Positions 10,984 through 22,182 of a stretch of DNA of 64,000 nucleotides are shown here, in pieces. The stretch spans positions 40,482,310-40,546,309 of the forward strand of contig OW203983.1 of the NCBI GenBank assembly GCA_934047225.1. The letters run 5' to 3'. The notes under the pieces are model-generated. The model searched no databases. It was not told the origin of the DNA and was given only the letters and a program-made list of their open reading frames with translations. The translations under genes and the position numbers were made by a program. Each line of letters opens with the position of its first letter. The first letter of the stretch is position 1. This stretch comes from Ypsolopha sequella. Lineage: Eukaryota > Arthropoda > Insecta > Lepidoptera > Ypsolophidae.

Positions 10984-13311
10984 AATCAAATTGTCCCCAA
11001 CTACATAAAATTAAATATCCGTTGTAACATACACACTAGGTCATCGTTTTTAGCTATCAAAAAAGCACAACTAGCGTGGTTGAATGATGAAATAAGGTAT
11101 TGGTTCTCGGTAAGAAATAATCTTAAAACTCATCTAAAAGTTCTCCATACTGAATTAACTTTTTCTTTACACAGCAGTGAATTTGATAGCCTAGACAGAA
11201 AGGCTAGAGATTTGGCGTCGAAAGTGGTACACGAAAAATATCTCATCCAGAGGGGCAAGTTGGACAGATTAATACAGTGTAATAACCGTTTAATTAATCA
11301 TCCCGTGCAAAATTCGTCAACATTTCCATTCCACCCTCGCGTAAAAAATTTAACTAACATTGATTTTCCTACTAGCGAGATGTCACTTTTGGAAAAGGGC
11401 TTAAAATACAATATTCCTTCTAATTTGTCCCAAAATTCATTGCAAAATTTAGCTGTTGATGCTGAGATTACTGCTATAGTTTCTAAAAAAGATAATATTG
11501 TTAAGAGTTTAGTTACGAATGAAATACAAAAAGTTGCTGTCTCCTCAAAAGAACAAATCAACCCGGAACTAGCAACATTTAAATCGATTCAGTTTAGGGT
11601 TAATGATAACGATCTAGTAATTTCAAAAGCGGATAAAGGTAATACAGTAGTTATAATGAATCGCGAAGAATATAATAGTAAAGTGAATGACGTCATTCAG
11701 GGTGACGAGTTTGTTCCACTTAATTCGGATCCAACTAAGAAATTTCAAGCTGAGCTAAAATTGGCCGTCAATAACACATCCTTTGTTTTTCCAGATAACA
11801 CTCAATCTAAAGCGAAATTACTGCCTATGAACCCCGTGGCCCCAGCTTTGTACGGTTTGCCAAAAATACACAAAGATAACATTCCGGTTCGTCCAGTTGT
11901 CTCTTACATCGGTGCCCCAGCTTATGATTTGTCAAAACGGTTAAATCACATTTTGTTAGAAAAAACTTCTTTCAAGCCTATCTATTGTCTTAAGAATAAA
12001 GAGGATTTAATATCGAAAATTCATAATGTTCATTTACCCTCCAATGCGAAGTTAGTATCTTTGGATGTAGATAGCTTATTTACCAATGTTCCTTATGACG
12101 AATGTTTGACTATAATTAGAAATTTGTTAGAAAAACAACGTCTTCACACTGGCGAAATTGATGACCTCCTAAACCTCACATCAGTTTGCATGCAACAAAA
12201 CTATTTCAAATTCAACAATAGTTTCTACATGCAAAAAGAAGGTTTAGCAATGGGTTCACCCTTAAGTCCGTTGATGGCTGATATTTTCATGGACAGTTTC
12301 GAGACCAAACATATTGTCAATAATTCTAATATTTTGTATTATTATAGATTCGTTGATGACGTCATTCTTTGCTGGACGGGTACTAGTAGGCAGCTAGATA
12401 TATTTGTCAACAAACTTAACAAAATTCACTCAAAAATAAAATTTAAATTAGAAGTCGAACAAGATAACTCCCTTAATTTTCTAGATTTAACTATTACAAG
12501 ATCACAACATCAACATGAATTTCAAATATACCGTAAGCCAACACACACCGATACTGTAATACCCGCTTCATCTTGTCACCCTTGGGAACATAAACTTGCT
12601 GCTTTTCGTTGTTATGTTCACAGATTAATGACGGTGCCCTTAAGTCCGGACAACTATAAAAAAGAGCTCAATATCATATATCAGGTTGCTTTTAATAACG
12701 GGTATAGTACTAAAATGGTTGACCGATTAATCCATAAAAAACAAAATAGTATTATCAGAAGTAGTTTGTCCGCTTTACAGCCTGAAAGTATTCAAAAATA
12801 TAAAACCAGCTTAACTTACCTAGGACCGATTTCTGAACGGGTTGCGAAGATCTTTCGGCGTTCTGGTGTTCGCGTTGCTTTCAGAACTAATAATAAGATC
12901 AAGCGGCTTTGCAATGGAAAGGATAAGTTAGATAAAAAGCAACAGTCGGGTATTTACAAATTGTGCTGCAGTGAATGTAACGGTGTTTACATCGGTCAAA
13001 CGGGTCGTAGCTTTGAAACTAGGTATAAAGAACACATCTCAGCCTATAGAAATAATCATCCCGAAAAATCACATTTTGCGAAACATATTTTAGAGTCCGG
13101 TCATATTTTGCCTAACAATCATTCATTTGATATAAAACATATTTGTAAGAAAGGTTTAAGAATGTGTGTGCTAGAACAGTTAGAGATATTGAAAAACAAG
13201 AATAACTCTGATTTACTCAACGAACAAACAAATTTTATAAGTACTCCCCTTTTACGTATGTTTTCGTCATCCATTTATTCCCACCAAACAACTAGCCAGG
13301 CCGGTGTATAA
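10984..13311 (+). pseudogene. PLE copy 6, inverted and 5'-truncated, otherwise open
   Basis: Plus-strand copy carrying residues 50-824 without stop or frameshift, including all RT motifs and the GIY-YIG domain. The first 49 codons and the ATG are missing. The first in-frame ATG codes for Met183, so a protein that still spans the RT core is conceivable but unsupported. It has Trp89 and Arg168 like copies 3 and 4. Its 5' end abuts the 5' end of copy 5 with one unexplained C at 10983, giving a head-to-head arrangement. Confidence 0.93.
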
Positions 13312-13578
13312 AAGGTGAGCTCCGGGCGGCAGCTCGTCATTTGCTGTCGAGCGGTCGGGCGGACTACACATCCCGAGGATGCCTCGTTTAGAGGCGAAAC
13401 ACGTGTCGATAAGTTTTCTTGCTTGTTATTTAAGATTGCTTTATTTTGTGCTCGTACTGCTTGCTTTGCTTGTGCATGTTTTATGCGGGAGGGCGGGCGG
13501 TGCTTGAGTCTGCATTTTGAATAGCATGGTAAGAGTGTTTAGCGGAATATTGCAAATTATTAATATATCTACAAATTT
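13312..13578 (+). repeat. PLE pseudo-LTR after inverted copy 6
   Basis: The fifth copy of the 267-bp spacer, here on the plus strand after the stop of copy 6. It is followed by the first 44 bp of another ORF, so the inverted copy ends with a partial second unit, as expected if the RNA template ran through a tandem array. Confidence 0.88.
13366..13412 (+). ncRNA. Hammerhead-ribozyme-like motif in PLE pseudo-LTR
   Basis: Read 5' to 3': ATC (13370-13372) can pair with GAT (13408-13410) as stem I. CCGAGG (13373-13378) fills the place of the conserved CUGANG box, with U4 changed to C. Stem II is GCCTC / GAGGC with a GTTTA loop (13381-13395). GAA (13396-13398) is the second core box. ACACGTGT (13399-13406) is a perfectly self-complementary stem III, and the cleavage site would follow C13407. 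PLE hammerheads are known to have very short stem III helices and to work as dimers. Departures from consensus are U4C and one extra base (T13380) before stem II. The motif is the same in all five units. Activity is uncertain. Confidence 0.55.
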
Positions 13579-13622
13579 ATGATGGACTTCCGCAAAGTAA
13601 CGCCTTTTTCAATAAATTTTAT
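13579..13622 (+). pseudogene. First 44 bp of a further PLE ORF, truncated at the array end
   Basis: ATGATGG and the following codons match residues 1-14 of the intact ORF up to 13622, then the sequence becomes unrelated. This marks the right boundary of the PLE insertion. Confidence 0.85.
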
Positions 13623-14156
13623 AAATATACTTGTATCAGGTTAGTTAATAAGTAGTAGTAAAATAAGAGCTCACCGACACTGTTTTATTTTTTTTGACGG
13701 TTTTTTCCTTTAAAAATCCAATAAAACTTATATTTTTATTTATCTGCATAAAATAGGCTTTCGTAACGTATTTTTTGTTACTTAAAAAAACCTGAGGTTT
13801 TTTTTTGGTGGCGCCTGAAAGTAAAAAGTATTTCATAAAATTTGAATGTATGTAAAAATTTTCAAGAAACTACTTAAAATATCACAATTTTTTATACCAG
13901 AAATGAATTCTACGTCCTTAATTTACCTGAAAAAGACACCCATCTTGATGTAGTTGACAAACTCAGACAGTTTAATTTTTTTAAATTACGCTTGGCGCAG
14001 TGCATCTTTGAACCCCCCTCCCCCCCCAAATTGAAGAGGCTCCCGAAGGCTACCGATCTTTATCGGTAGATATTGGTCCAATAAACAATTGTGGCAAGTG
14101 GCATCCTTTCTTCCGGAAAACTAAACTGATGCCTTTTTTGGGGTCTAACAGTCTAA
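13623..14156. other. Unannotated AT-rich flank of the PLE array
   Basis: No gene, clear repeat or RNA is recognised. A run rich in C lies at about 14015-14030. Short ORFs here have homopolymer-rich, non-protein-like composition. Confidence 0.5.
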
Positions 14157-15107
14157 GCTACTGTGTTCACATGAGAACTGATTCCAAACGTGTGAGCGTC
14201 ACGTATTTAAAGGTGAAAACATTTTGGTGCTGTCATACTACGCTAAGGGCCTATCTTTACTTTTGAAATCTTTGGTTGAAGTCAGATTGTATAGTGGTGA
14301 TCACGTTAACCTTTACACATTGGACTTTGTACCTATCTTATACACTTCACTATAGGGGCGAATTTAGTATTGCAAATGTATAGCTTGATGTGATCCCCAC
14401 TGTACAAATTTGGTAATATTTGTAGCATTTCTGCTAGGCACTTCATTGTGGGAAAATGACTAATTAGTCCTCGACGCCAAACGCGACGAGTTAAAAACCC
14501 GACCACCCGCAGCCATTCACTTTAACTATGTGGACGGTATACTCACATGTACTCAGTGCACACGGGGGTTTACTAGGAAGATCGGCTAATTAGCCATCTT
14601 CAGACAAATCAGCGTCGCGCGTCGTACCGACTAGGAGTCGAATTGGTCGCCATGACTGAAAGCGGTCGGATTTAATCATTATCATCATCATCATCATCAA
14701 TTAGAGTTTGGCCTTAATCGGTAATCACAAAGTTTTTGAACAAAATTCCGTCTGATCAACATTCGACGATTTATCGAAATCACATCACGATGTCCGGTGT
14801 ACAATTTTACACATTTTGCTTTCGTATATTTGATGGGTTTTGCCCAAACCAAAAAAGCATCAAATAATACAAACTTAATCTGTCCAAAATCAGGTTGAGT
14901 AAAGAAAAACTAGGCGTGGAGCGGAGTGAGTACACCTATTTACTGCCTCAAAAATTTATCCAAAAATAAATGTTGGTTTTGTGGCTATACAAAGATTTCA
15001 AAAGTAAAGATAAGCCCTTACCGTACTATGGCAGCACCAAAATGTTTCCACCTTTAAATGGGTGACGCTGACACGTTTGGAATCAGTGCTCATCTGAACA
15101 CAGTGAT
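14157..15107. mobile_element. TIR-type element with about 120-bp inverted arms
   Basis: The left arm (about 14157-14275: CTGTGTTCACATGAG through a stretch ending in CTTTTGAAATCTTTG) is repeated in inverse orientation at about 14985-15107. Imperfect identity suggests an old non-autonomous DNA transposon. A fragment of the same arm recurs at 15275-15300. The interior (14276-14984) has an ATC-rich run near 14675-14700 and no coding sequence that I recognise. Confidence 0.6.
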
Positions 15108-15544
15108 AGTTGGACGCCTTAAGTGCACTTAAAGTTTTGATTTTTTACGACTTTAGTAGTCTGATCAGTTTGCTGAACGTAGGTAGACAGATTGCGAACT
15201 CATATTGTGCGCGCGCCGGCATTATGTTAACGCACACATTCAAAAACAATGCAATAGATTTTAGGTGCCAGGGCTCATCTAAACTTTTGAAATCTTTGTA
15301 GGTATACACACTAGATACAGAAACGAGATCCAAAATAATGATCTGGCAAATCAACAAGCATTGAACGGTATGACGGCTGATTAGAAATAGCATTTTCGCC
15401 TTGGCACATCATTATGTGCTTATTCTGCGATCGAACTGCGTCATAATTAAGAGCGATAGGTAAGCTTTACAAAAATTACGTTTTTCAATGCAAATAAGTT
15501 TGATAAATTTGTATTAAAATTTTGGAACCTTTTTCTAGTTTCAG

Positions 15545-15832
15545 ATAGGCGATTTCAGAAATTTATTGAAATGAGATCTTCATTGACTCGTTTTCATAGT
15601 TTGACAAATGACATACGTACCTCAAAAGATATTTTATTAGATGGATTTTAACAATATCTAAATTCTGGTACAGTTGTCTGTACTTGGAAATTTTGATACC
15701 AATTTTAATATATATATTTGTATAATTTACAAAAATTAAAAACAGAAATTTGCATTTTTTCCGGAATCTGTCTCTCTCGCATTCAGGTTTTTTCGCATAG
15801 ATTAACGGTGACCGTTGCAAGCGTGGCATATG
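15545..15832 (+). repeat. Interspersed repeat family A, copy 1
   Basis: Begins TTATTGAAATGAGATCTTC and ends near a TCTCTCGCATTCAGG box followed by TTTTTTCGCATA. Related copies lie at 32150-32345 and 61110-61360, and the end box recurs inverted near 29170-29212. No coding capacity is evident. Confidence 0.6.
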
Positions 15833-16145
15833 GTCTTAAGTGAAAAGTAACAAAACTCAAATCGCATACCCCACGAATCCTACTAAAAATCTTATGTATG
15901 AATACATCAAAGCATCCGTAAGCCGAAAATTATAAATTAATTATCCCAAGTAAAAACTCTGCGTATAAATAACTGACTGAAAATTGGTCCTCAATTTGTT
16001 GAATACGAAAATTGAAAAATTCAAGGCAATTTTATATAAGACGGAATGCTAATATTGAACGGGTAATTGGACGCATTTTTTCTCGGAAATGAAACGCTGC
16101 AAAAATGTGTACCCTAAAGTGTCAATAGTCGACCGACCGAATACA

Positions 16146-16609
16146 CAGGGTGTTTGGGTCTTCGATGTAAATATTTTCAGGGATGATAAAGGAAGTGATT
16201 TTGAACATTTCTGACTGAATATACTACTATGCAAAGTTTTATAGTTTTCGAGATACAGGCATTTTTCAGTTTTATCTATAGGTACTTACTATCAGAATAA
16301 AACACAATTTAAGGCTAAAAATCATATTTTTATTTTAATTATTTCTTCATACACTTCAATTAAACAAAAAAACTAGATGAAAAAAATGAAAATAAATATA
16401 AACCAAATACAGTACTAAGATACAGATTTTTTTAAGTAAATTTTATTATTTTTAATTGCAGTTACCTAATTTTAAGAAGACAAAACTGAAAATTTTCCGT
16501 ATCTCAAAAACTACAAAACTTTGCATAATAGTAAATTCAGTCAGAAATGTTCAAAATCAATTGCTATATCATCCCTCAAAATATTTAGATTGATGTCCCA
16601 AACACCCTG
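16146..16609. mobile_element. TIR element (CAGGGTG termini) with TACA target duplication
   Basis: The ends are CAGGGTGTTTGGG and CCCAAACACCCTG. Inverted arms extend over 100 bp with mismatches. TACA occurs on both sides (16142-16145 and 16610-16613), which fits a 4-bp target-site duplication. No transposase is encoded, so it is non-autonomous. Confidence 0.75.
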
Positions 16610-16613
16610 TACA

Positions 16614-17468
16614 ATGAATAAGAAAGAAAACTCCACCCCTTACCGAAATACGTCAAATATTACATTTTATAAAGTGGATTCTTCTTTGTTCCCATCTCGT
16701 GTAAGGGGTCCTGCTCAGAACTTGTGCGTTACTTCCGGTAACGAAGTTTAACGAAGGATGATTTGATTTTTGGTTATAGAATTCCCATGGCTTAATTTTT
16801 TTTTTTTAGAGAATTTACGCCATTTTACGACACAGTTTTCATTATTTTGGCATATATTTTTATGACTTTTTAAAGAATTGTTCGATGACCTTGTCACTTG
16901 AGAATTTTAGACATTGTGGTCTGTCTCTGTCTGTCTACTCATCTGTCATCTAGCTGTCAAATTAGTATGAAGCAAATTATTATAAATTTATCTTGATAGC
17001 AAAGGACACATTTCTAAACAGCCATTACATAAGTGACGTCACACGAGGGCAAATGGAAGTTCAGCCTTTTCGTAAAAATATTCATCAACATGAGGTTTTT
17101 TAGAACAAAACTCCGAAAATACGGCTTACCTAAATATCCATATGTCTTTCGAATCAATACACCTTAACATAATTTAATCTACGCCAATTGTGTTTTTTGT
17201 TCTTTCAATATTCGTTAAATATTCATTATTGTATTATTCGTGATAAGTAAATGCTTATTTGATTGAAATAATAAAAAAGCTATAAGTTTAAGGGTTCCTT
17301 AGTCTGAGAGTTGCCATTACTGACATAATGATATCTATTATCGCCGTTTCCTTTCTCTATGATTTAGTATTTTTATTTATTTAGTAAAGAAGCGAATAAG
17401 AAGTATCCACTTAAATAATTTACGGCCGGTTGTCCAAAAGCATTCGGTTGTGTCAGAGATACTAACCA
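16614..17468. other. AT-rich sequence without recognised features
   Basis: No gene, RNA or convincing repeat was recognised. Short ORFs here do not resemble proteins. Confidence 0.5.
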
Positions 17469-17632
17469 GGGGCTCTACCGCGTAATTCTCATTTGTATCA
17501 ACTTCAAGCAAATGCATACGAAATTCAACGCGTGCAAAAGAGATGGCATGTTAGGCGGGCGTCGTCGCACGCACGTCAAATTTCAATCTCAAGTTGATGT
17601 TGATGAAAATGAGAATTACGCGGTAGACCCAC
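17469..17632. mobile_element. MITE family M, copy 1
   Basis: A short element of about 160 bp with terminal inverted repeats: GGCTCTACCGCGTAATTCTC at the left and GAGAATTACGCGGTAGACCC at the right. The inner core contains GCGAAATTCAACGCGTGC and GGCGGGCGTCGTCGCACGCA. Other copies are at 30457-30622, 38001-38174 and, left-truncated, 52077-52201. Confidence 0.78.
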
Positions 17633-17645
17633 AGGACCCTCTTAG

Positions 17646-18053
17646 CCTCCGCTGTCTGGCTGTCCGTCCGTCTGTCCGTCTTTCACAGGGGTCTACAGCT
17701 TCAGCCGTTATAGGTAGCCAGTTTTAGTTTTCACTGAGTACGTTTAACTGCAGCCTAAAAAGGTATAATTTTTCAACGTTATCATGTCCTCACCCCATCT
17801 CCGAAACAAGAGGACCGAAAAAAAAACGAGGTAATAGGTGATAAAGATAACAGGAATAATTTAGCGGTTAAGAATATTAAACGGGTTCCGTATTCAGCGA
17901 GAGCCGCGAATTATTTGCCAGGCGCTACCATTTTAGCGGCTAGTTTTTGTCGCTATTACGTATATTGTTGTTTTTACCATAATATTTTTAGAGTTTCGTA
18001 CCCGTATTGTGGGGTGGTACGGAACCCTTTGCACGAGAGTCCGACTCGCACTT
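17646..18053. repeat. Interspersed repeat family B (GGTTCCGTA / CCGACTCGCACTTG type), copy 1
   Basis: Starts with a CTGTCCGTCCGTCTGTCC tract and ends with TACGGAACCC and GAGTCCGACTCGCACTTGCC. The same end pieces occur at 30858-31337 (same orientation) and 53231-54080 (reverse). I recognise this as a repeat type common in moth and butterfly genomes. Non-coding. Confidence 0.65.
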
Positions 18054-18107
18054 GCCTACGATTACAGAGAAACTAGTCAGGCGAAATCTACCTAATATGT
18101 CGTTAGT

Positions 18108-18472
18108 CCATCCATCCATTAGGACTGTTTGTCCACTGCTGGACATAGGCCTTTCCAAGGTTTCACCTCTCTTAGCGGTCCCCCTAGAATATATGCCCAT
18201 ACTCACACACGCTGGGCAGGCGGGTTGGTGAGCGCGGTGCCGAAACCCTCGCACCAGTGACGCCACTGCCTGTCACCAGTCTGTTTTTATATAAAGGCCG
18301 GCAATTGGGGATATACCGCCGTCAATCGGTCCTTTGCATGGTGGCTCCTCTGACTGTGCCTGTTTGAGAGCTTACCCTTACTCTACCACGAATAACTTCG
18401 GGGGAATTTGCAAGTATATAAGATGGTGGTACCTCCACAGTCGAGCCCGGCATCAATGCTACCACCTCGTGA
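18108..18472 (-). mobile_element. RTE-type LINE 3'-end fragment, copy 1
   Basis: On the minus strand this sequence ends with the equivalent of CCAGCAGTGGACAAACAG and a GGAT-rich tail, the 3' signature of the plus-strand copy at 22739-22985. It also shares a longer GC-rich body (TGAGCGCGGTGC box at 18229-18240) with 18501-18858 and 21958-22182. It has no open frame. Confidence 0.6.
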
Positions 18473-18500
18473 GTAGCCGTTTATAATTATCTATGTACTC

Positions 18501-18858
18501 ATCATCCATCCATCCATCAGCCTAGTTCGTCCACTGCTGGACATAAGCCTTTCCAGGACTTTGCCACTCCCGGCGGTCATCCTGGAAGAATTGCCCATAC
18601 TCACACACGCTGGGCAGGCGGCTTGGTGAGCGCGGTGCTGGAATCCTCGCACCGCTGCCTGTCACCAGTCTGTTCCATATAAGGCCCGGCAATTAGGGAT
18701 AGATATACCGCCATCCATCGGTCCCAGGCATGGTGGGCCTCCTGGTTTTTTGCCTGTGAGCTGTCCTCTTACTCTCCCCCGAATTACTTCGAGGGGGTTT
18801 CCAAGTAAGATGGTGGTACCTCCACAGTCGAGCCTGGCATCAGCTCTACCACCTACCA
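18501..18858 (-). mobile_element. RTE-type LINE 3'-end fragment, copy 2
   Basis: Near-repeat of 18108-18472 in the same orientation, starting with a CCATCCATCCATCAG tract. Two copies in tandem with a 30-bp gap suggest serial insertion or local duplication. Confidence 0.6.
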
Positions 18859-18897
18859 ACTATGTACTAACTATGTACATTACTTAAAAGACATACA

Positions 18898-19030
18898 TTG
18901 TCACGACATGAATCCCGGGGACGTCTCAGAGGTGTTTCCGAGTACGAACTGAATGCAAGTAACAGTTTACACACGTACACCCATCTTTCACAGACGATGT
19001 TACAACCCAGCGGCGTGAGGGTGGTAGTGA
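18898..19030 (-). repeat. Interspersed repeat family C, copy 1 (inverted)
   Basis: Contains ATGAATCC...TCAGAGGTGTTTCCGAGTACGAACTG, the reverse of the segment at 46390-46520. A plus-orientation copy lies at 19905-20012. Likely an old retroelement fragment; type not identified. Confidence 0.5.
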
Positions 19031-19130
19031 ACCCTATCGCCGTATTTCGGGCACAAATATCGACCCACAATTTAATGTGCCCCCGAAGCAATCAGGACGG
19101 CAATTCTGGTACATAAGACAATTTGCGAAG

Positions 19131-19904
19131 GTCGAGAGGGGTGATTTTCAGAAGCTCTTTGTACAGAAACGTATCATGCTTTTGAAATAAAATTAGCCCG
19201 GATTCCTAACATGTCTAAGGAGTTTTAGTTAGTAGAATTATCATCACACGACATTTATCACGCGATTAACAAAGTCGTATGAAAAATAAAAATAAAATAA
19301 AGTCATGCATGAGACAAATAAGTTACATACTATACGAATGCATATACAATACAAGCTAGATTCACCATAGGCTGAATGATTTGATCTTTGGAAAATGTCT
19401 GGCCATATTTTTGCAAGCAATTTGTGAGATAGCATCGCGAGGGGTCGGTTCCACTTCACTGTTTCAGGAACCATCGACTGACATAATTCTCTGCAATGCA
19501 GACAGCGTGCAGCCATCGAGTGTGGTGTCTGTTATTGGTGGCAGCGAGTTTTTTCTTATACATTGTCATTAGTGGCTGGTGGCTGCATATAAGTGTCAGG
19601 TCAGGGGATGCGAGCGTGTTTATGCACTCCCGGCCTTGACGTAACATTCGAGAAATTTTATAGCGATAACTATCCAGAATCTGTGATTCAGTTTTTTCAT
19701 TATCCCTATATTAAAATGAACAATTTAGCCTCCCGAATTCATAAACAATGATCACATAAACAGTGATTTAGATCTAGTGGTTCGAATGCACAATTGTGTT
19801 CGGACTTCGTGCTTCCGATTGCGCGATAACCATTCGTGATGCGCAAAGTATATAGTGGCGATAGGGCTCACCACACATCAGACTGAAATGTACATAATAA
19901 TAAT
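19131..19904. other. No recognised feature
   Basis: Short overlapping ORFs occur on both strands between 19244 and 19647, but neither has a recognisable domain, and their overlap argues against coding. Confidence 0.4.
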
Positions 19905-20012
19905 AATAATGCATCGGTGACACGTGGGTGTGTAAGGACTGTGGGGATTGTGACTTTCAAATCACAGCCCGTACTCGGAATAGCTCTGACCTCTGGGGGA
20001 TTCATTTCGTAA
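19905..20012 (+). repeat. Interspersed repeat family C, copy 2
   Basis: Shares GATTGTGACTTTCAAATCACA and a CTCGGAATAGCTCTGACC...GGGGATTCAT end with 46440-46515, allowing mismatches. Confidence 0.5.
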
Positions 20013-20782
20013 ATATTTTTTCAAAGTTAACTTATGTGGCGCCGCGCCGCACCAGGAGAATACATGCGTCAGAGGATTAGCACACTTATTTCTAGATGCC
20101 CTACGTATTGTATATTTTCAACACGCATTTTCATTTTTCAATTTCGCTTTCTCTTATGCTTTGTGACATTTAGCGATCTAACCGTCGAAGTGGAATAGTG
20201 CCGTTCTGATTACAGTTCCATGCAGACCGTGAACAGTTGTTGGTGTTGCGATGTACAGGATGGACACTTGACATTTATACCAAATTACTTTTAATGTAAC
20301 CCAAATAATTCAATAGATTGTAGAGGAATAAAACTGGTTTCATGATAACCAAAATTAAGGACGTAGTAGGCGTAATAAAAAAAAATTAAGTAAGTTGTTC
20401 TGAGACAAGAAGGACGATAATTGTAGAATATGTACTACGGATTCTAATACCTTGGACAGGATGGGTAGGATGGAAATAGGTCGATATTCTGAGAAGGAAC
20501 GAGAATTGGGTTTTTTGGACATTACTATGTTCATTTTAAATTTACGGCTGTCGTGTTTTTTTTCCGTTGTGTCGTTTGTATAGCGGTCGGATAAAAATAA
20601 TTAAAAAACTATTATCATCATGAAGAGAGCACATAGACAACCATAATATTATATAATAGTCCATTCCTTACCGTAAATTGACGTGTGATGAAAAAAATAG
20701 TTATTATTGTGAAAAACAAAACATCGCTGCTGTTTTCAAATTATTTCTGGGTTATTTTAGAGTAACACTTTCATAAATACAT
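20013..20782. other. No recognised feature
   Basis: AT-rich DNA with no coding or RNA feature that I can support. Confidence 0.4.
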
Positions 20783-21560
20783 TTTCAATGCATGTGCTCG
20801 TAAAGGCCCACTTTTTATGCATCAAAACCGAACAAAAAGTCGATTATTTTGCCCTAGGGCTTTATTATTATTATTATTTTTTAATTTATTTACAATGGTT
20901 GTCTAACCTGCAGACTTTCCTGTGTACCATAGATGTTATACTTTTTTTATACTGTTTAACGGCTCTGGATACAGTCTTTTTGAGCCAATTATAATTTAAA
21001 GTTCACAAGATTATATTTGTTTTCATTTCCTCACACTATGAATTGAAAAACGTAGTATGATACACGGGCTTAAAAGCAATAAATTACTCGGTTACGTTTA
21101 AAACACTCGCTACGCTCGTGTTTTAAATCGTCCTCGTAATTTATTCCTTTGCGCCCTTGAAGCATAAACTACTATTTCAATGCATGTGCTCGTAAAGGCC
21201 CACTTTTTATGCATCAAAACCGAACAAAAAGTCGATTATTTTGCCCTAGGGCTTTATTAGTTTTTTTATTTTTATTTATTTACAATGGTTGGCTAACCTG
21301 CAGCCTTTCTTGTGTACCATAGATGTTATACTTTTTTTTCCACTGTTTAACGGCTCTGGATACAGTCCTTTTGAGCCAATTATAATTTAAAGTTCACAAG
21401 ATTATATTTGTTTTCATTTCCTCACACTATGCATTGAAAAACGTAGTATGATACACGGGCCTAAAAGCAATAAATTACTCGGTTACGTTTAAAACACTCG
21501 CTACGCTCATGTTTTAAATCGTCCTCGTAATTTATTCCTTTTCGCCCTAGTAGCATAAAC
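20783..21560. repeat. Repeat family D, two tandem copies of about 392 bp
   Basis: The segment that starts CAATGCATGTGCTCGTAAAG at 20786 recurs at 21178 with few changes. Each copy ends with CGTCCTCGTAATTTATTCC and a CATAAACTACTATTT stretch that leads straight into the next copy. A third copy is inverted at 31755-32118. No ORF is shared by the copies. Confidence 0.75.
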
Positions 21561-21957
21561 TACTATTTTTGTTTTAAATTGATTTATAATGCCCTTACAT
21601 ATATCTCCACTAGTTCTTTATGGAGCTTTGTTCGCAATCTTGCTTTTCCCTAGATATTTGCTTATATGTAGAAATATTTTCTATGATTCTATGATAAAAT
21701 GACATGGTTGCAATTGACTCTATTTGAATTCCTTGGTGTTGGAACAGGACCGGAAATTAACTAACCAAACGTGGTTTTTACCCAACGAAATATTTTTCGA
21801 GTAAAGCATACTCCAAAAAATGTCTGCCCCAAGTAGCATGTCTATTTCAGATAGAATGTAAAATAAAGTCTACTAACGTCATGTTTTGTCGTATAATGTA
21901 ATGATGTATAATTCATTAGGACTGTAGGCAACATCTGTGTGATACCAGGAACAGAAA

Positions 21958-22182
21958 TCATCCATCAGCCTAGTTTGTCAACTGCTGGACATAAGCCTTT
22001 CCAGGACTTTGCAACTTCCGGCGATCATCCTGGAAGAATTGCCCATACTCAAACACGCTGCTGGGAAGGCGGGTTGGTGAGCGCGGTGCCGGAGCCCTCG
22101 CATCAGTGACGCCGCTGTCCATCTCCAGTCTGTTCCATATAAGGCCCGGCTATTAGGAATGGATATACCGCCATCCATCATA
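21958..22182 (-). mobile_element. RTE-type LINE 3'-end fragment, copy 3
   Basis: Matches 18501-18720 with substitutions: CATCAGCCTAGTTTGTCAAC, the TGAGCGCGGTGCCGG box and a CCATATAAGGCCCGGC stretch. It is followed by a CATCCATCA run. Confidence 0.6.

Larger units (their letters stand above)
1..13622. mobile_element. Penelope-like element array, four tandem minus-strand units plus truncated and inverted copies
   Basis: The same sequence returns at exactly 2742-bp spacing: positions 1, 2743, 5485 and 8227 begin with the same bases. Each unit is an ORF of 2475 bp plus a 267-bp non-coding spacer. The minus-strand series is cut at 10982, and from 10984 the same element runs on the plus strand to 13622. 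Tandem head-to-tail copies and an attached inverted, 5'-truncated copy are a known habit of Penelope-like elements. The left end lies outside the window, so the total copy number and any target-site duplication cannot be read here. Copies differ at only a handful of positions, so the array is young or kept uniform by exchange. Confidence 0.93.
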
